Source of the DNA: Fibrella aestuarina BUZ 2
GTDB taxonomy: Bacteria > Bacteroidota > Bacteroidia > Cytophagales > Spirosomataceae
Assembly: GCF_000331105.1 (NCBI RefSeq)
Contig: NC_020054.1
Coordinates: 248,001-312,000, forward strand
DNA: 64,000 nt
Direction of reading: 5' to 3'
Shown piece after piece: positions 34,991 through 44,970 of the stretch. The position numbers and the translations under genes are program-made. A model generated the notes under the pieces. It was not told the DNA's origin, ran no database searches, and saw only the letters and a program-made list of their open reading frames with translations. Numbering within the stretch: position 1 is the stretch's first letter; every line of letters starts with the position of its first letter.

Positions 34991-37396
34991 CTATTCAGAT
35001 CGAAGCGATTTAACGGGGTTCATGAGGGCCGCGCGCAGGCTTTGGTAACTGACCGTGACCGCCGCCACCACCACGGTAGCCAGCAGCGCAACAACGAACA
35101 TAGACGGCTCTACGTCGATGCGGTATTGAAATGATTCGAGCCAGTGGGTCATTACCCACCAGGCCACCGGGGCGGCCACCACAAAGGCAACGAGGATCAG
35201 GCGGGCAAATTCCCGGCTAAACAGCCACAGAATGCTGCTCACGCTGGCGCCCAGCACCTTTCGCACCCCGATCTCCTTGGTCCGCTGATTGACCATGAAC
35301 AGGATCAGGCCATATAGGCCCATGCAGCCGATCAGCAGCGCAATGGCCGCGAAGAAATTGACCAGCCGCCCCATTGTCAGCTCCTCCTGGTAGTTCTTCT
35401 GAATCTGGTCGTCGACAAATTCGTGGATGAAGTAATTGGCCGGATAGAGGCGGTTGTAGATGGCCTCTAGCTGAGCCAATACCCGCTGGTAGTTACCGGT
35501 CTGTAGTTGCAGGCTGGCACTGTAGTAGTTCGGCGAGTTAGTCGTGAAAAACGACGGGCCGATGGGGGTTTTCAGGTCGTTCTCGTTGTAATCTTTCAGC
35601 ACCCCTACGATGGTCATAGGCGCGTATCCTTCCTTTCGCAGGAACTTGCCCAGCACCTGCGCCGGGTCGCGGTAGCCGAGTTTGCGCACCATCGTTTCGT
35701 TGACCAGGGCTTCGCGTATGGTATCCGACGGGGTCAGGTTGCGGCCCGCCACCAGCTTCAGGCCAAAGAGTGGCACGTACTGGTCGTCGATCCAGGTTTG
35801 CTGGGGACTGAATTTCTCTTCGTCCGGGCGCGTATCGAACCGAACGCTCGTGGTGCTACGCCAGCCCGACTGCGGCGCGCCGCTCATCGAGTAGCTGAAG
35901 CCGGTCACCTCGGGCAGCGCCGTAGCCAGGTTGCGGAAGGTGCTCATCTTGCTCAGGTCCTGGCGCTGAACGGATGGCAGCCGCACCGTCAGCAGGGCCT
36001 CTTTCCGGAAACCCAGGTCTTTCGTTTGTACGTAGTGCAATTGGCTCGCCACCACAATCAGCCCGATGATGAGCATCTGCGAGATGGCAAACTGCGTGAC
36101 CACCAGCCCCCGCCGGATGGAGAAGCCGCCCGCCTGCTGCGTGGTGAGCCGGCCCGCCAGCGCCACGATGGGTTTGAACCCCGCCAGCACCAGCGCCGGA
36201 TATACTCCCGACAGCAGCACGACGCCGACCATCAGCAGCAACAGCCAGCCAACAACCGAGGGCGAAAAGTAGAACGTGAACCGGAAGGCGCCGTGCAGGT
36301 ACGTATGCGCCAGCGACAGGCCGTAGTTGAACACCAGCAGCGCCAGAACCATCGCCAGCCCGACAATCAGGGTTGTTTCGCCCATAAACTGCCCCAGCAA
36401 CTGTTGCCGCGTGCTGCCCAGCACTTTACGCACGCCCACTTCGCGCGAGCGGTTCAGCGCCTGCGCCGTGGCCAGGTTCACGAAGTTGATGCTCGCCGTA
36501 ATGACCAGAAACAACCCAATCACAAACAGCGACGCCAGCAGGTTTTTGCTTACGCCGCCAAATTCGGTGTTAAAGTGGAGGTCGCGCAGGGGGTGAAGGG
36601 GGTACGTAGTGATCGTCAGGTTGTCGGGATTGTGCTTTTTCAGGAACGCCACCATATCCCGGTTCCAGTTGGCGGGCGTATAGCGGTCGTTGAGGAGCAC
36701 AAAGCAGTGTGTGCTGCTGTTCGTGTTTTTGAAATTGTCGTTGAGGGGTCGGCCCAGAAAGTCGGGCAGGGTAGCCCGTGAGCCAATGATCTCGTAGGCA
36801 TAGTCGGTGTTGTCGGCATAGTCGGCGAAGACGCCCACGACCCGCGCCAGCGTATGGCCATCCAGTTTCAGTACCCGGCCCAGCGCGTCGGTGCTGCCCA
36901 GAAACTTGCGGGCCAGTTTGGCGCTGAGCACCACCGTACCCGGCTCGTTCAGGCTGGCCGGGCCGCCCGATAGCCAGGTGTAATCGAATAGCTTGAAGTA
37001 AGTGGGTGTGGTAAACGCGGCTTTGGCGTCGGCCTCCCTGAACTTCGTTTCGGCCCCGTCCTTTGTCTGGCCCGGTACCACTACCATCGGCTCCTCCCAC
37101 TCTTCAATCATAGCCAGGGCTTCAATTTCCGGGTGGTCGAGTTGCAGCGCATCACCGAATCGTTCGGGCACGCCAGGCGATTGCATCTCGCCGTCCGACG
37201 TTTTGAACGACGACGTAAACTGGTAAATCCGGTCGTAGTGCTGATGGTGCGTATCGGTGCGGTAGTGATAGCGCACGAGGGCAAAGAGCAGCAGGGCACA
37301 GCCAATACCCAACCCCAGCCCCGTCACGTTGATCAGGGTATACAGCCGGTTGCGGCGAAGGGTCCGGAGGGCGATGGTCAGATACGAGCGAAGCAT
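34991..37396 (-). CDS. FtsX/MacB-type permease 9 (first gene of a six-gene unit)
   Basis: An 801-residue permease beginning MLRSYLTIALRTLRRNRLY. The first FtsX block is QALNRSREVGVRKVLGSTRQQL and the second NQRTKEIGVRKVLGASVSSIL. It shares with permease 14, and with no other paralogue, the periplasmic signature VAGRNLxPSDTxRE, a FRYDTR/VRFDTR-like segment before it, and the LYGLxxFxVxQRTKEIG stretch, so the two form a subgroup. Both lead their units. It follows a terminator, a sigma-54-like promoter and three TGTCC half-sites, with a predicted leader of only about 20 bases. Confidence 0.93.
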   Translation of the reverse strand: MLRSYLTIALRTLRRNRLYTLINVTGLGLGIGCALLLFALVRYHYRTDTHHQHYDRIYQFTSSFKTSDGEMQSPGVPERFGDALQLDHPEIEALAMIEEWEEPMVVVPGQTKDGAETKFREADAKAAFTTPTYFKLFDYTWLSGGPASLNEPGTVVLSAKLARKFLGSTDALGRVLKLDGHTLARVVGVFADYADNTDYAYEIIGSRATLPDFLGRPLNDNFKNTNSSTHCFVLLNDRYTPANWNRDMVAFLKKHNPDNLTITTYPLHPLRDLHFNTEFGGVSKNLLASLFVIGLFLVITASINFVNLATAQALNRSREVGVRKVLGSTRQQLLGQFMGETTLIVGLAMVLALLVFNYGLSLAHTYLHGAFRFTFYFSPSVVGWLLLLMVGVVLLSGVYPALVLAGFKPIVALAGRLTTQQAGGFSIRRGLVVTQFAISQMLIIGLIVVASQLHYVQTKDLGFRKEALLTVRLPSVQRQDLSKMSTFRNLATALPEVTGFSYSMSGAPQSGWRSTTSVRFDTRPDEEKFSPQQTWIDDQYVPLFGLKLVAGRNLTPSDTIREALVNETMVRKLGYRDPAQVLGKFLRKEGYAPMTIVGVLKDYNENDLKTPIGPSFFTTNSPNYYSASLQLQTGNYQRVLAQLEAIYNRLYPANYFIHEFVDDQIQKNYQEELTMGRLVNFFAAIALLIGCMGLYGLILFMVNQRTKEIGVRKVLGASVSSILWLFSREFARLILVAFVVAAPVAWWVMTHWLESFQYRIDVEPSMFVVALLATVVVAAVTVSYQSLRAALMNPVKSLRSE

Positions 37397-37425
37397 AGAC
37401 TAAACAAGTTGAGTACAGGAAGGGA

Positions 37426-37441
37426 GTCAACTGTTGTGCCA
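37426..37441 (-). promoter_or_regulatory. Sigma-54-like promoter of the permease 9 unit
   Basis: The minus strand reads TGGCACAACAGTTGAC: a perfect TGGCAC -24 element and TTG at -12, with A instead of C after it. It ends 30 bases before the ATG; its GG is about 62 bp from the palindrome centre. Confidence 0.65.
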
Positions 37442-37447
37442 CGACGC

Positions 37448-37482
37448 AAAAAGGCCGTTTCTACTTCAGAAACGGCCTTTTT
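37448..37482 (-). terminator. Terminator hairpin between enhancer and promoter
   Basis: Arms AAAAAGGCCGTTTCT and its exact complement around a five-base loop, with A and T tracts on both sides. It should end the permease 12-11-10 transcript arriving from 37544. The arms are identical to those of the hairpin at 44924-44958. Confidence 0.85.
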
Positions 37483-37521
37483 GTCCGTCAATTCTGTCCG
37501 ATACTGGACAGTCATCTGTCC
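37482..37521 (-). promoter_or_regulatory. Enhancer-like TGTCC-N6-GGACA cluster
   Basis: A full palindrome TGTCCGATACTGGACA (37495-37510) with additional TGTCCG half-sites 13 bp below (37482) and 22 bp above (37517). The palindrome is identical to that at 44971. Confidence 0.65.
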
Positions 37522-37543
37522 GATTGGGTACGGCAAAAACACA

Positions 37544-39982
37544 CTATTCAGCGCGTAGGGAGTTGACTGGGTTCATCAGGGCGGCGCTGATGCTCTGGTA
37601 GCTGACCGTGAGCAGGGCAATCACGATCGCCAACGTACCGGCCCCGGCAAACGTCCACCACGCGATCTCGACTTTGTAGGCAAACCCGGCCAGCCATTGG
37701 GTCATGGCGTACCACCCCAACGGAACGGCGATGAGCAGGGCAATCAGCACAAGCTTCAGGAAATCTTTGCTTAACAGCGCTACAATGCCCGGCACCGTCG
37801 CCCCCAGCACCTTGCGCACGCCAATCTCTTTGGTGCGCTGTTCGGCCGTGAAGGTGGCGAGCCCAAAGAGGCCCAGACAGGCCACGAAAATGGTCAGGCC
37901 CGCAAATAGCCCCAGAATCAGGCCTATTTTCTGCTCGGCCTTGTAGGTGTTGGCGAAGCGCTCGTCGAGGAACGAATAGGTAAAGGGGGCCTCGGCGGTC
38001 AGTTGATTCCACTGGCTTTTGAGCGAAGCGAGCAACCCACTGATATCCTGCGCTTTCACCTTTACAATCGCAACGCCGCCCGTGTTGCCCAGGGTCATCA
38101 CCAGCGGGGCAATCGGCTCGTGCAGCGATTTGAAATGAAAATCGTTCACCACCCCAATCACCCGGAACGTACTGACGTGTCCCTGATTGTCGGCATGGCC
38201 GATGGTGTGACCGAGCGCGTTGGTCGACCAGCCCAGTATCCTGGCGGCGGTCTCGTTCAGAATGACGCCCGATGAATCGGTACCAAAGGCGCTGGAGAAA
38301 TTCCGGCCGGCGGCCAGCTTCATGCCCAGCGTTGGGATGTAGGCCTCATCGACGTCGTAACGCAGAGTTTTCACCAGCTGGGTCGAGTTGGCTTCGGGGT
38401 ATACGAAGAAGTTATTGTTGCTGCTGGGGCCAGCGGGCAGAAAACGCGAGGTGCTCACGTTCACGACGCGTGAGTCCTGCCGGATTTTATCCCGGAAAAC
38501 CGCCTCATTTTTGCCCAACAGCCACGTCTCGGGTAAGACCAGCACCTGCTCTTTGCTATACCCCAGCTTTTTGGTCTGGATGTAATTTAGCTGCTGATAG
38601 ACAACGGCCGTACCGATGGTGAGGAGGATCGAAACGGCGAACTGAACGACAACCAGCCCACTCCGCAAGCTGATCCGGTTACGCCCACCGACCGACCTCG
38701 TGCCGCCCGCCGAGCCGCCTTTCAGCACGGCGATTGGTTTGAACGCCGACAGGAAGAAGGCCGGGTAGCTGCCCGCCAGCACGCCCACCACCAACCCAAG
38801 CAGCAGCAGGGCCGGGGCCAGCCAGGGGGTCGCTATGAAATTCAGGGTCAGGGCTTTGTCGGCTAGCTCGTTGAAGAAGGGCAGGGTTACATAGACCAGC
38901 CCCACCGCCAGCAGCAGCGAAAAGGCTGTCAGCAATAGCGATTCGACCAGAAACTGCGCCGTCAGGCTTTGCCGGGCCGAGCCAAGCACTTTCCGCACGC
39001 CCACTTCTTTGGCCCGTTTTGACGCGCCCGCCGTGCTGAGGTTCATGAAATTGATGCAGGCGATACCCAGCATCAGCAGGGCGACCACTCCAAACAGGTA
39101 GACATACTGCCGGTTGCCATTTGTGCCGAGGTCAAAAGCGAAACTCGAGTGCAGGTGAATGTCAGTCAGCGGTTGCAGGTAGAGGCCAATGTCGTTGCCT
39201 TTCTGCCGGAATTGGGACAAGCTCATCCCCATTGCCTGTTTCAACTGCGGGCCGATGTATTTCTCGACGACCTGCGGCAGTTTGGCTTCCAGCCGTTTGT
39301 AATCGTAGCCCTTGGGCAGCACCAGGTACGTGAAAAACTCGGAAGTCATCCACGAATTGGCTTTGGCTTCCGGCAGGCTCGCCATCGACAGGAAGAGGTC
39401 GAAGTGAAAGTGCGAATTGGTGGGTACGTTGTCGATCACGCCGGTTACCTGATAAGTAGCATTCCAGCTTTTGAGGCTGATGAGTTGCCCCAGCGGGTCT
39501 TTGTCACCGAAATACTTCCGGGCCAGCGCCTGCGTAATGACGGCGGTGTTGGGCCGCAACAAGGCGGTTTTGGCGTTCCCTTCCAGCAATGGCAGGGTGA
39601 ACACCTGCAAGAGATTCGAGTCGGCAAAAGCAACGGCAGCCTCCCGGAAGGTCGTGTTGTTGACCGTCACGATGGGCGACCCCGCCATCCGGATGCGGGT
39701 GGCGTCTTCGACTTCCGGGTAATCGGCCTTGAGGGCCTGTGCCACGGGCGGCATCACGTGCGCCTCGTTCATGGCGCCCCCCGCCGAGCTCCCCCGGAAG
39801 ATGACCCGTACGATGCGGTCGGCCTTTTCGTTGAAGCGGTCGTAGCTCAGCTCATCGAGCACAAACAGCATAATGAGCATACAGGTCGCCAGCCCCATCG
39901 CCAGCCCGATGCTGTTGATGAATGTGAAGGCTTTGTTCTTGCGCAGACTGCGCCAGGCGATTTTGATGTAGTTGGCTAGCAT
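37544..39982 (-). CDS. FtsX/MacB-type permease 10 (last gene of a three-permease unit)
   Basis: An 812-residue permease beginning MLANYIKIAWRSLRKNKAFTF. The first FtsX block is GASKRAKEVGVRKVLGSARQSL and the second EQRTKEIGVRKVLGATVPGIV; it ends NPVNSLRAE. The linker before the central membrane segment is Gly-rich (KGGSAGGTRSVGGRNR, about 405-420), unlike its neighbours. It begins 13 bases after permease 11 and is followed by a strong terminator, which marks the end of the unit. Confidence 0.93.
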   Translation of the reverse strand: MLANYIKIAWRSLRKNKAFTFINSIGLAMGLATCMLIMLFVLDELSYDRFNEKADRIVRVIFRGSSAGGAMNEAHVMPPVAQALKADYPEVEDATRIRMAGSPIVTVNNTTFREAAVAFADSNLLQVFTLPLLEGNAKTALLRPNTAVITQALARKYFGDKDPLGQLISLKSWNATYQVTGVIDNVPTNSHFHFDLFLSMASLPEAKANSWMTSEFFTYLVLPKGYDYKRLEAKLPQVVEKYIGPQLKQAMGMSLSQFRQKGNDIGLYLQPLTDIHLHSSFAFDLGTNGNRQYVYLFGVVALLMLGIACINFMNLSTAGASKRAKEVGVRKVLGSARQSLTAQFLVESLLLTAFSLLLAVGLVYVTLPFFNELADKALTLNFIATPWLAPALLLLGLVVGVLAGSYPAFFLSAFKPIAVLKGGSAGGTRSVGGRNRISLRSGLVVVQFAVSILLTIGTAVVYQQLNYIQTKKLGYSKEQVLVLPETWLLGKNEAVFRDKIRQDSRVVNVSTSRFLPAGPSSNNNFFVYPEANSTQLVKTLRYDVDEAYIPTLGMKLAAGRNFSSAFGTDSSGVILNETAARILGWSTNALGHTIGHADNQGHVSTFRVIGVVNDFHFKSLHEPIAPLVMTLGNTGGVAIVKVKAQDISGLLASLKSQWNQLTAEAPFTYSFLDERFANTYKAEQKIGLILGLFAGLTIFVACLGLFGLATFTAEQRTKEIGVRKVLGATVPGIVALLSKDFLKLVLIALLIAVPLGWYAMTQWLAGFAYKVEIAWWTFAGAGTLAIVIALLTVSYQSISAALMNPVNSLRAE

Positions 39983-39995
39983 ACGAATGTGGGGG

Positions 39996-42386
39996 CTACT
40001 CGGCGCGTAATGAGTTGACGGGATTCATCAGGGCCGCTTTGATACTTTGGAAACTGACCGTGGCCAGGGCGATACCAATGGCTAACGTACCGGACAGGGC
40101 AAACACCCACCATTCGATCTGGATCTTGTAGGCGAACGTACCCAGCCATTGATTCATGGCCCACCAGGCCAGCGGTGAAGCAATGAGGATGGCGATGAGG
40201 ACCAGCTTGAGAAAGTCTTTGCTCAGCAGGGCCACGATGCTGCCCACGCTGGCGCCCAGCACCTTGCGCACCCCGATTTCTTTGGTGCGTTGTTCGGCCA
40301 TAAAGGTGGTCAGGCCAAATAGTCCGAGGCAGGCAATCAGGATGGCTAAGCTGGTGAACGTGAGCAACAACTGGCTCTGTTTCTGCTCCGTTGCGTACTG
40401 ACGGGCAAAGCGCTGATCCAGAAACTGATACTCGAACACGCCCCCCGGTTCGACCTGCTGGTACACCTGCTGAATCAACGCCAGTGCGGCTTCGGTCTGC
40501 CCCGCCCGAATGCGCACGTAGACGTTATCTTCGTCGTTGGCGTCGGGCGGGAGTTGCAGCACCAGCGGCTCAATTTTGTGTTGCAGCGAGTGCGTGTGAA
40601 AATCCTTCACCACGCCCACCACCTGCCGCTCAGCGGGGCCTTTGTTCGAGAAGAACTTCACCCGTTTGCCAATCGGGTTCTGCCAGCCAAGCGCCTTGAC
40701 CAGCGTTTCGTTCACCAGCACGGCATACTGCCGGTCGGCGGCGACGTTCTGGCTCGAAAAATTCCGCCCTTTCGCCAGCTTGATTTCCATTGTCGGCAGA
40801 AAATCGGGATCGACTTTAAGCGTGCGCGTCATCCGGGTCGATTCGCTCATCTTGCCATCGACTTCGAAGAAGTAGCCGCTCCCGCCCAGGTCGTTGGTAC
40901 CGACGGGGTTGCTCGCCGCCGCGACGCGGTCGATCAGTGCGCTACCCAGCAGTTGGGCTTTGATCGCCGGGAGCTGCGTGCGGCTCTGTTCGTCGTTCAG
41001 GTGGAAGGTCAGCACCTGCTCTTTATTGAACCCGAGCGGCCGGGTCAGCGCGAACCGCAGTTGCTGGTAAATAATCCCCGAGGCGGCAATCAGCGCCACC
41101 GTAATCACAAACTGGAACGTGACCAGCGACTTCCGAAACGCCAGCGTCGCGGCCTGATCACCAAGTTGCCCGCGCAGGGCCGTAACGATGCGCGCCCGCG
41201 ACATAAACAAGGCTGGATACGCGCCGCTGAGCAGCGTAGTCAGCAGCAGGAAACCCAAAAGGGCCAGTATGCTATAGCCCGGCCCAAACCGTTCCAGCGA
41301 GAGTTGCTTGCCGGTCAGGTCGTTGAACAGCGGCAGGGTGCTTTGCGCCAGCAACAGCCCTAGGGCCGTAGCCAGCGTGGTTAGCAGCAACGTTTCGGCC
41401 AGAAACAGCCCCACTAACTGCCCCCGCCCGGAGCCAATCGCCTGCCGGATACCCACCTCGCGAATGCGGATCGTCGAGCGGGCGGTGCTGAGGTTCATGT
41501 AGTTGATGCTGGCCAGTAGCAAAATAAGGCCGGCGATGATGGCAAACACCCAGACCGTCTGGCTGCTGCCATTGGGCCCGGCTTCGTAGTCGAGGTCGGA
41601 ATGCAGGTGAATGGACGTGAGCGGTTGCAGGTCCATCCTGTAAGCCACGTCGCCCAGTTTTGCCTTCAGAACTTTCTGGAAAAAGGCGGGAAACTGTGCT
41701 TCCAGCGCGGCCGGGTTGGTGCCGTCGCGTAGCAGCAGGTACGTATACAGGCTCGACTCCTGCCACTCGCCCGAAAAGTTGGCGGGCAGTGAACGGATAC
41801 CGCTAAACGTCAGGTGCGCGTGGCTGGGTACGTCGTCGATCACGCCCGTCACGACGTTACCAAAATTATTCTCGAACAGCACCGTTTTGCCCAGCGCCCT
41901 GGCCGGGTCGCCAAACAGGCGGCTGGCGAGCGTACGGGTCAGCACGATCGACTGGGGTTTGCTCAGCGCCGTTTGCGGATCGCCGTACAGAAACGGATGC
42001 GTAAACACCCGAAACAGGCTCGCGTCGGCAAAGACAATATCGCCGACGTTAAGCTTCGTGTTGGCGTATTGCAGCGTACCACCGCCTTCGGGCAGCACCC
42101 GCACAGCCTCTTCAATGGCGGGGTACGTTTGTTTGAGCGTCGGCGCAAAGGGGGCCGACGTAACGGCGAGGTGCAGGTCGCCACCCTCCCACTGCATGTG
42201 GTGCACCACCCGGTAGATCCGGTCGGCCTTTTCGTTAAAGCGGTCGTAGCTCAGCTCATTGGCCACGTACAGCGCAATCAGCAGGCAGGTCGCCAGCCCC
42301 ACCGCCAGCCCCACTACGTTGATGCCGCTGTAGATGCGGTTTTTCCACAGGTTGCGGAACGCGATTTTGAGATGATTTTGAAGCAT
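39996..42386 (-). CDS. FtsX/MacB-type permease 11 (middle gene of a three-permease unit)
   Basis: A 796-residue permease beginning MLQNHLKIAFRNLWKNRIY. The first FtsX block, RSTIRIREVGIRQAIGSGRGQL, departs from the usual R-K-x-x-G in having RQAIG. The second block is EQRTKEIGVRKVLGASVGSIV. The last 95 or so residues are identical to permease 12 except for one Gly/Ala change, and the DNA there is about 95 percent identical, whereas the rest of the two proteins is clearly different. It lies 44 bases after permease 12. Confidence 0.93.
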   Translation of the reverse strand: MLQNHLKIAFRNLWKNRIYSGINVVGLAVGLATCLLIALYVANELSYDRFNEKADRIYRVVHHMQWEGGDLHLAVTSAPFAPTLKQTYPAIEEAVRVLPEGGGTLQYANTKLNVGDIVFADASLFRVFTHPFLYGDPQTALSKPQSIVLTRTLASRLFGDPARALGKTVLFENNFGNVVTGVIDDVPSHAHLTFSGIRSLPANFSGEWQESSLYTYLLLRDGTNPAALEAQFPAFFQKVLKAKLGDVAYRMDLQPLTSIHLHSDLDYEAGPNGSSQTVWVFAIIAGLILLLASINYMNLSTARSTIRIREVGIRQAIGSGRGQLVGLFLAETLLLTTLATALGLLLAQSTLPLFNDLTGKQLSLERFGPGYSILALLGFLLLTTLLSGAYPALFMSRARIVTALRGQLGDQAATLAFRKSLVTFQFVITVALIAASGIIYQQLRFALTRPLGFNKEQVLTFHLNDEQSRTQLPAIKAQLLGSALIDRVAAASNPVGTNDLGGSGYFFEVDGKMSESTRMTRTLKVDPDFLPTMEIKLAKGRNFSSQNVAADRQYAVLVNETLVKALGWQNPIGKRVKFFSNKGPAERQVVGVVKDFHTHSLQHKIEPLVLQLPPDANDEDNVYVRIRAGQTEAALALIQQVYQQVEPGGVFEYQFLDQRFARQYATEQKQSQLLLTFTSLAILIACLGLFGLTTFMAEQRTKEIGVRKVLGASVGSIVALLSKDFLKLVLIAILIASPLAWWAMNQWLGTFAYKIQIEWWVFALSGTLAIGIALATVSFQSIKAALMNPVNSLRAE

Positions 42387-42430
42387 AACGATGTCTTAGT
42401 TGTGTAGCGCTCGCCGTGACCCTTGTGGGG

Positions 42431-44818
42431 CTACTCGGCGCGTAAAGAGTTGACGGGATTCATCAGGGCCGCTTTGATACTCTGAAAACTGACCGTGGCC
42501 AGGGCAATGGCGATGGCTAACGTACCGGACAGGGCAAACACCCACCATTCGATCTGGATCTTGTAGGCGAACGTACCCAGCCATTGATTCATGGCCCACC
42601 AGGCCAGCGGCGAAGCGATGAGGATGGCGATGAGGACCAGCTTGAGAAAGTCTTTGCTCAGCAGGGCTACGATGCTGCCCACGCTGGCGCCCAGCACCTT
42701 GCGCACCCCGATCTCCTTTGTGCGGCGGGCCGTGCTGAACGTAGCCAGCCCAAACAGGCCCAGGCCAGAAATCAGCAGGGCCAGCAGCGCGAAGCCGCCG
42801 AAGACCTGGCCCGTCCGGAGGTCAGACTGGTACGTTTTATTGAAGCTGTCGTCCAGAAACGTATAGGTAAAGGGCCGGTCGGGGAATTGACTCTTCCAGG
42901 TACGTTCGATCTGCTGAATCGTCTGGGGCAGGTTGCCCGCCTGTAGGCCAACGGCCATCTGACTTTCCCAGCCTTCAGCCAGCGAATAGATCATCGGCTC
43001 GACGGTACGTTTCAGGTCGGCGTGGTTGTAATCGTCGACCAGCCCCACCACCTCGCCAACCTGCGGTAGTTCTTTATAGCCACCCGCGCTGTTGGGGTCA
43101 TAGACGAAGTTGTAGTAGCCCGTTCGTTTCCCCGCAATGGTCGTCCAGCCGAAATACCGCATGGCGGCCCGGTTGACGAGGAAAGTTGTCTTGTCGGCGG
43201 CCCGGTTCCGGTCGAAGTTGCGCCCTTCCAACAGCCGAATACCGAAGGTTTTCAGGAAATCCGCATCGACCGTCAGGCGTCGGATACTGCCGGTTTGAGC
43301 TCCTTTCGGCACAAATTCACTCACCAGTTTGCCCCCTATCGCGGCCCCCGACCCCGGCAGGCCAAACGCCCGCGTAGCCGACCGGACACCCGCCAGCGTC
43401 TCGACCTGCCGTTTGAATTGCTCTTTGGCCTCGTTGGGTGCATCGCGCAGGTCGAGCGTCAGTACCTGCGCGCGCTGATAGCCCACGTTGGTTTGCTGCA
43501 CATAGTGGAGTTGGGCGTAGACAACCAACGTAGCCACGATCATCCCCACCGACACGGCAAACTGCCCCACCACCAGCGACTGCCGGAGGGCCGCCCCGCG
43601 TGTTCCCTGTTCGGTGGCTTGTCCGCGTAGCACCACTACCGGCTGATAACGCGCCAGCACAAAGGCCGGATAGCTACCCGCCAGCAGTACCAGCGCCCCG
43701 ATCCCCAGCGCAAACGCCAGCAGCCGCACCGGTGTAACCAGCGCTAGCACTGACAGGTCTTTACCGGCAATTTCGTTGAGCAGGGGCGTCAGCAGGGCCG
43801 TGAATAGCAGCGCCAGCCACAGCGATACGCCAACTGCCAGCGCCGCCTCGCCCAGAAACTGCCGCCACAATTGCGGAACCGACGAGCCGAGGGCCTTGCG
43901 GATACCCACTTCTTTGGCGCGGGCCATGGCGCGGGCGGTGGCCAGGTTGATGTAGTTGAAAACGGCCAGCCCCAGAATCAGCAGCGCCACCAGCGCAAAC
44001 GTGTAGACGTAGGTCAGCCGGTTTTGGGCGAAGAGGTTGGTGCGCAGGTACAGATCGCGCAGGGGTACGAGGGCCATTTTCCAGATGGCTGCGTTGGGGT
44101 CGCCCAGGCTTTTCACGTAGGCAGGCAGTTGGCTTGCCAGATCGGCGGGTTGGGCGTTGGGCGCCAGCAGCAGGTACGTGTAGGTATCGCTGCCGCCCCA
44201 GTAATTGGTCGTTACATCGAAGCCAAGTAATTCATTGGCATTGGCGTAGTTGACCAGAAAATCGGGGCGAAGGTGCGTGTTGGCAGGCGTTGGGGCCAGC
44301 ACGCCCGTTACGTGGAGGGTGGCTTTCGGCCCGCATTTGATTAGCTGCCCCAGTGGGTTCTGGTTCGGGAAATAGTGGCGGGCCATCGCGTCGGACAGGA
44401 CCACGCCGTATTGCTCGCGCAGGGCGGTGTTGGGGTTGCCCACGGCCAGCCGGTAGGAAAACACGCCAAACAGGCTGCTGTCGGCAAAAAAGACTTGTGG
44501 TTCGTAGCGAGCCAGCGCGGGCGTGGTCATCAGCAGGTTGGCGCGGGTGAGCCGGACCGCCTGCTCGATGGTGGCGAACCGGCTTTTCAGGTCAGTCGCG
44601 AATTGGCCGCCACTGCTGGGTGCATTGTCGAATTGCTGCAACAACACGATCCGGTTGGCGTTGGTATGAAACCGGTCGTAGTCGATTTCATCGAGCACAT
44701 AGGCCGTCACCAGCAGGCAACCGGCCAGCCCCAACGCCAACCCGATCAGGTTGATCATGGTGATGGATAACTGAGTGCGCCAACTGCGCCAGACTGAACG
44801 AAGAGTAAACCAGATCAT
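42431..44818 (-). CDS. FtsX/MacB-type permease 12 (first gene of a three-permease unit)
   Basis: A 795-residue permease with an atypical N-terminus, MIWFTLRSVWRSWRTQLSI, instead of MLxNYLK. The first FtsX block is RAMARAKEVGIRKALGSSVPQL; before the second FtsX motif it has FSTARRTKEIG in place of the FxAEQRTKEIG of most paralogues. The C-terminal module then matches permease 11 almost exactly, suggesting that its 3' end was overwritten by gene conversion. Its leader is the longest of the units, with the promoter 83 bases before the ATG. Confidence 0.92.
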   Translation of the reverse strand: MIWFTLRSVWRSWRTQLSITMINLIGLALGLAGCLLVTAYVLDEIDYDRFHTNANRIVLLQQFDNAPSSGGQFATDLKSRFATIEQAVRLTRANLLMTTPALARYEPQVFFADSSLFGVFSYRLAVGNPNTALREQYGVVLSDAMARHYFPNQNPLGQLIKCGPKATLHVTGVLAPTPANTHLRPDFLVNYANANELLGFDVTTNYWGGSDTYTYLLLAPNAQPADLASQLPAYVKSLGDPNAAIWKMALVPLRDLYLRTNLFAQNRLTYVYTFALVALLILGLAVFNYINLATARAMARAKEVGIRKALGSSVPQLWRQFLGEAALAVGVSLWLALLFTALLTPLLNEIAGKDLSVLALVTPVRLLAFALGIGALVLLAGSYPAFVLARYQPVVVLRGQATEQGTRGAALRQSLVVGQFAVSVGMIVATLVVYAQLHYVQQTNVGYQRAQVLTLDLRDAPNEAKEQFKRQVETLAGVRSATRAFGLPGSGAAIGGKLVSEFVPKGAQTGSIRRLTVDADFLKTFGIRLLEGRNFDRNRAADKTTFLVNRAAMRYFGWTTIAGKRTGYYNFVYDPNSAGGYKELPQVGEVVGLVDDYNHADLKRTVEPMIYSLAEGWESQMAVGLQAGNLPQTIQQIERTWKSQFPDRPFTYTFLDDSFNKTYQSDLRTGQVFGGFALLALLISGLGLFGLATFSTARRTKEIGVRKVLGASVGSIVALLSKDFLKLVLIAILIASPLAWWAMNQWLGTFAYKIQIEWWVFALSGTLAIAIALATVSFQSIKAALMNPVNSLRAE

Positions 44819-44901
44819 GGGGAGTGGTCATTACGCCGCGCGGTCTCTGGCCGGTCGGGCATTACGCCGTCGGGCCGGGATCACGAAGCCACTGTTCCTC
44901 G

Positions 44902-44917
44902 TCCAACAGCCGTGCCA
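44902..44917 (-). promoter_or_regulatory. Sigma-54-like promoter of the permease 12-11-10 unit
   Basis: The minus strand reads TGGCACGGCTGTTGGA, matching the consensus TGGCACG-N4-TTGCW except for G in place of C. Its GG lies about 62 bp from the palindrome centre at 44978. Confidence 0.7.
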
Positions 44918-44923
44918 GCTACC

Positions 44924-44960
44924 AAAAAGGCCGTTTCTGGTTTAGAAACGGCCTTTTTTT
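44924..44960 (-). terminator. Terminator hairpin between enhancer and promoter
   Basis: Fifteen-base arms AAAAAGGCCGTTTCT and complement around GGTTT, with a seven-T tract on the plus side and five T on the minus side. It should stop the permease 14-13 transcript; the arms are the same as at 37448. Confidence 0.85.
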
Positions 44961-44970
44961 CGAGTCTCCC

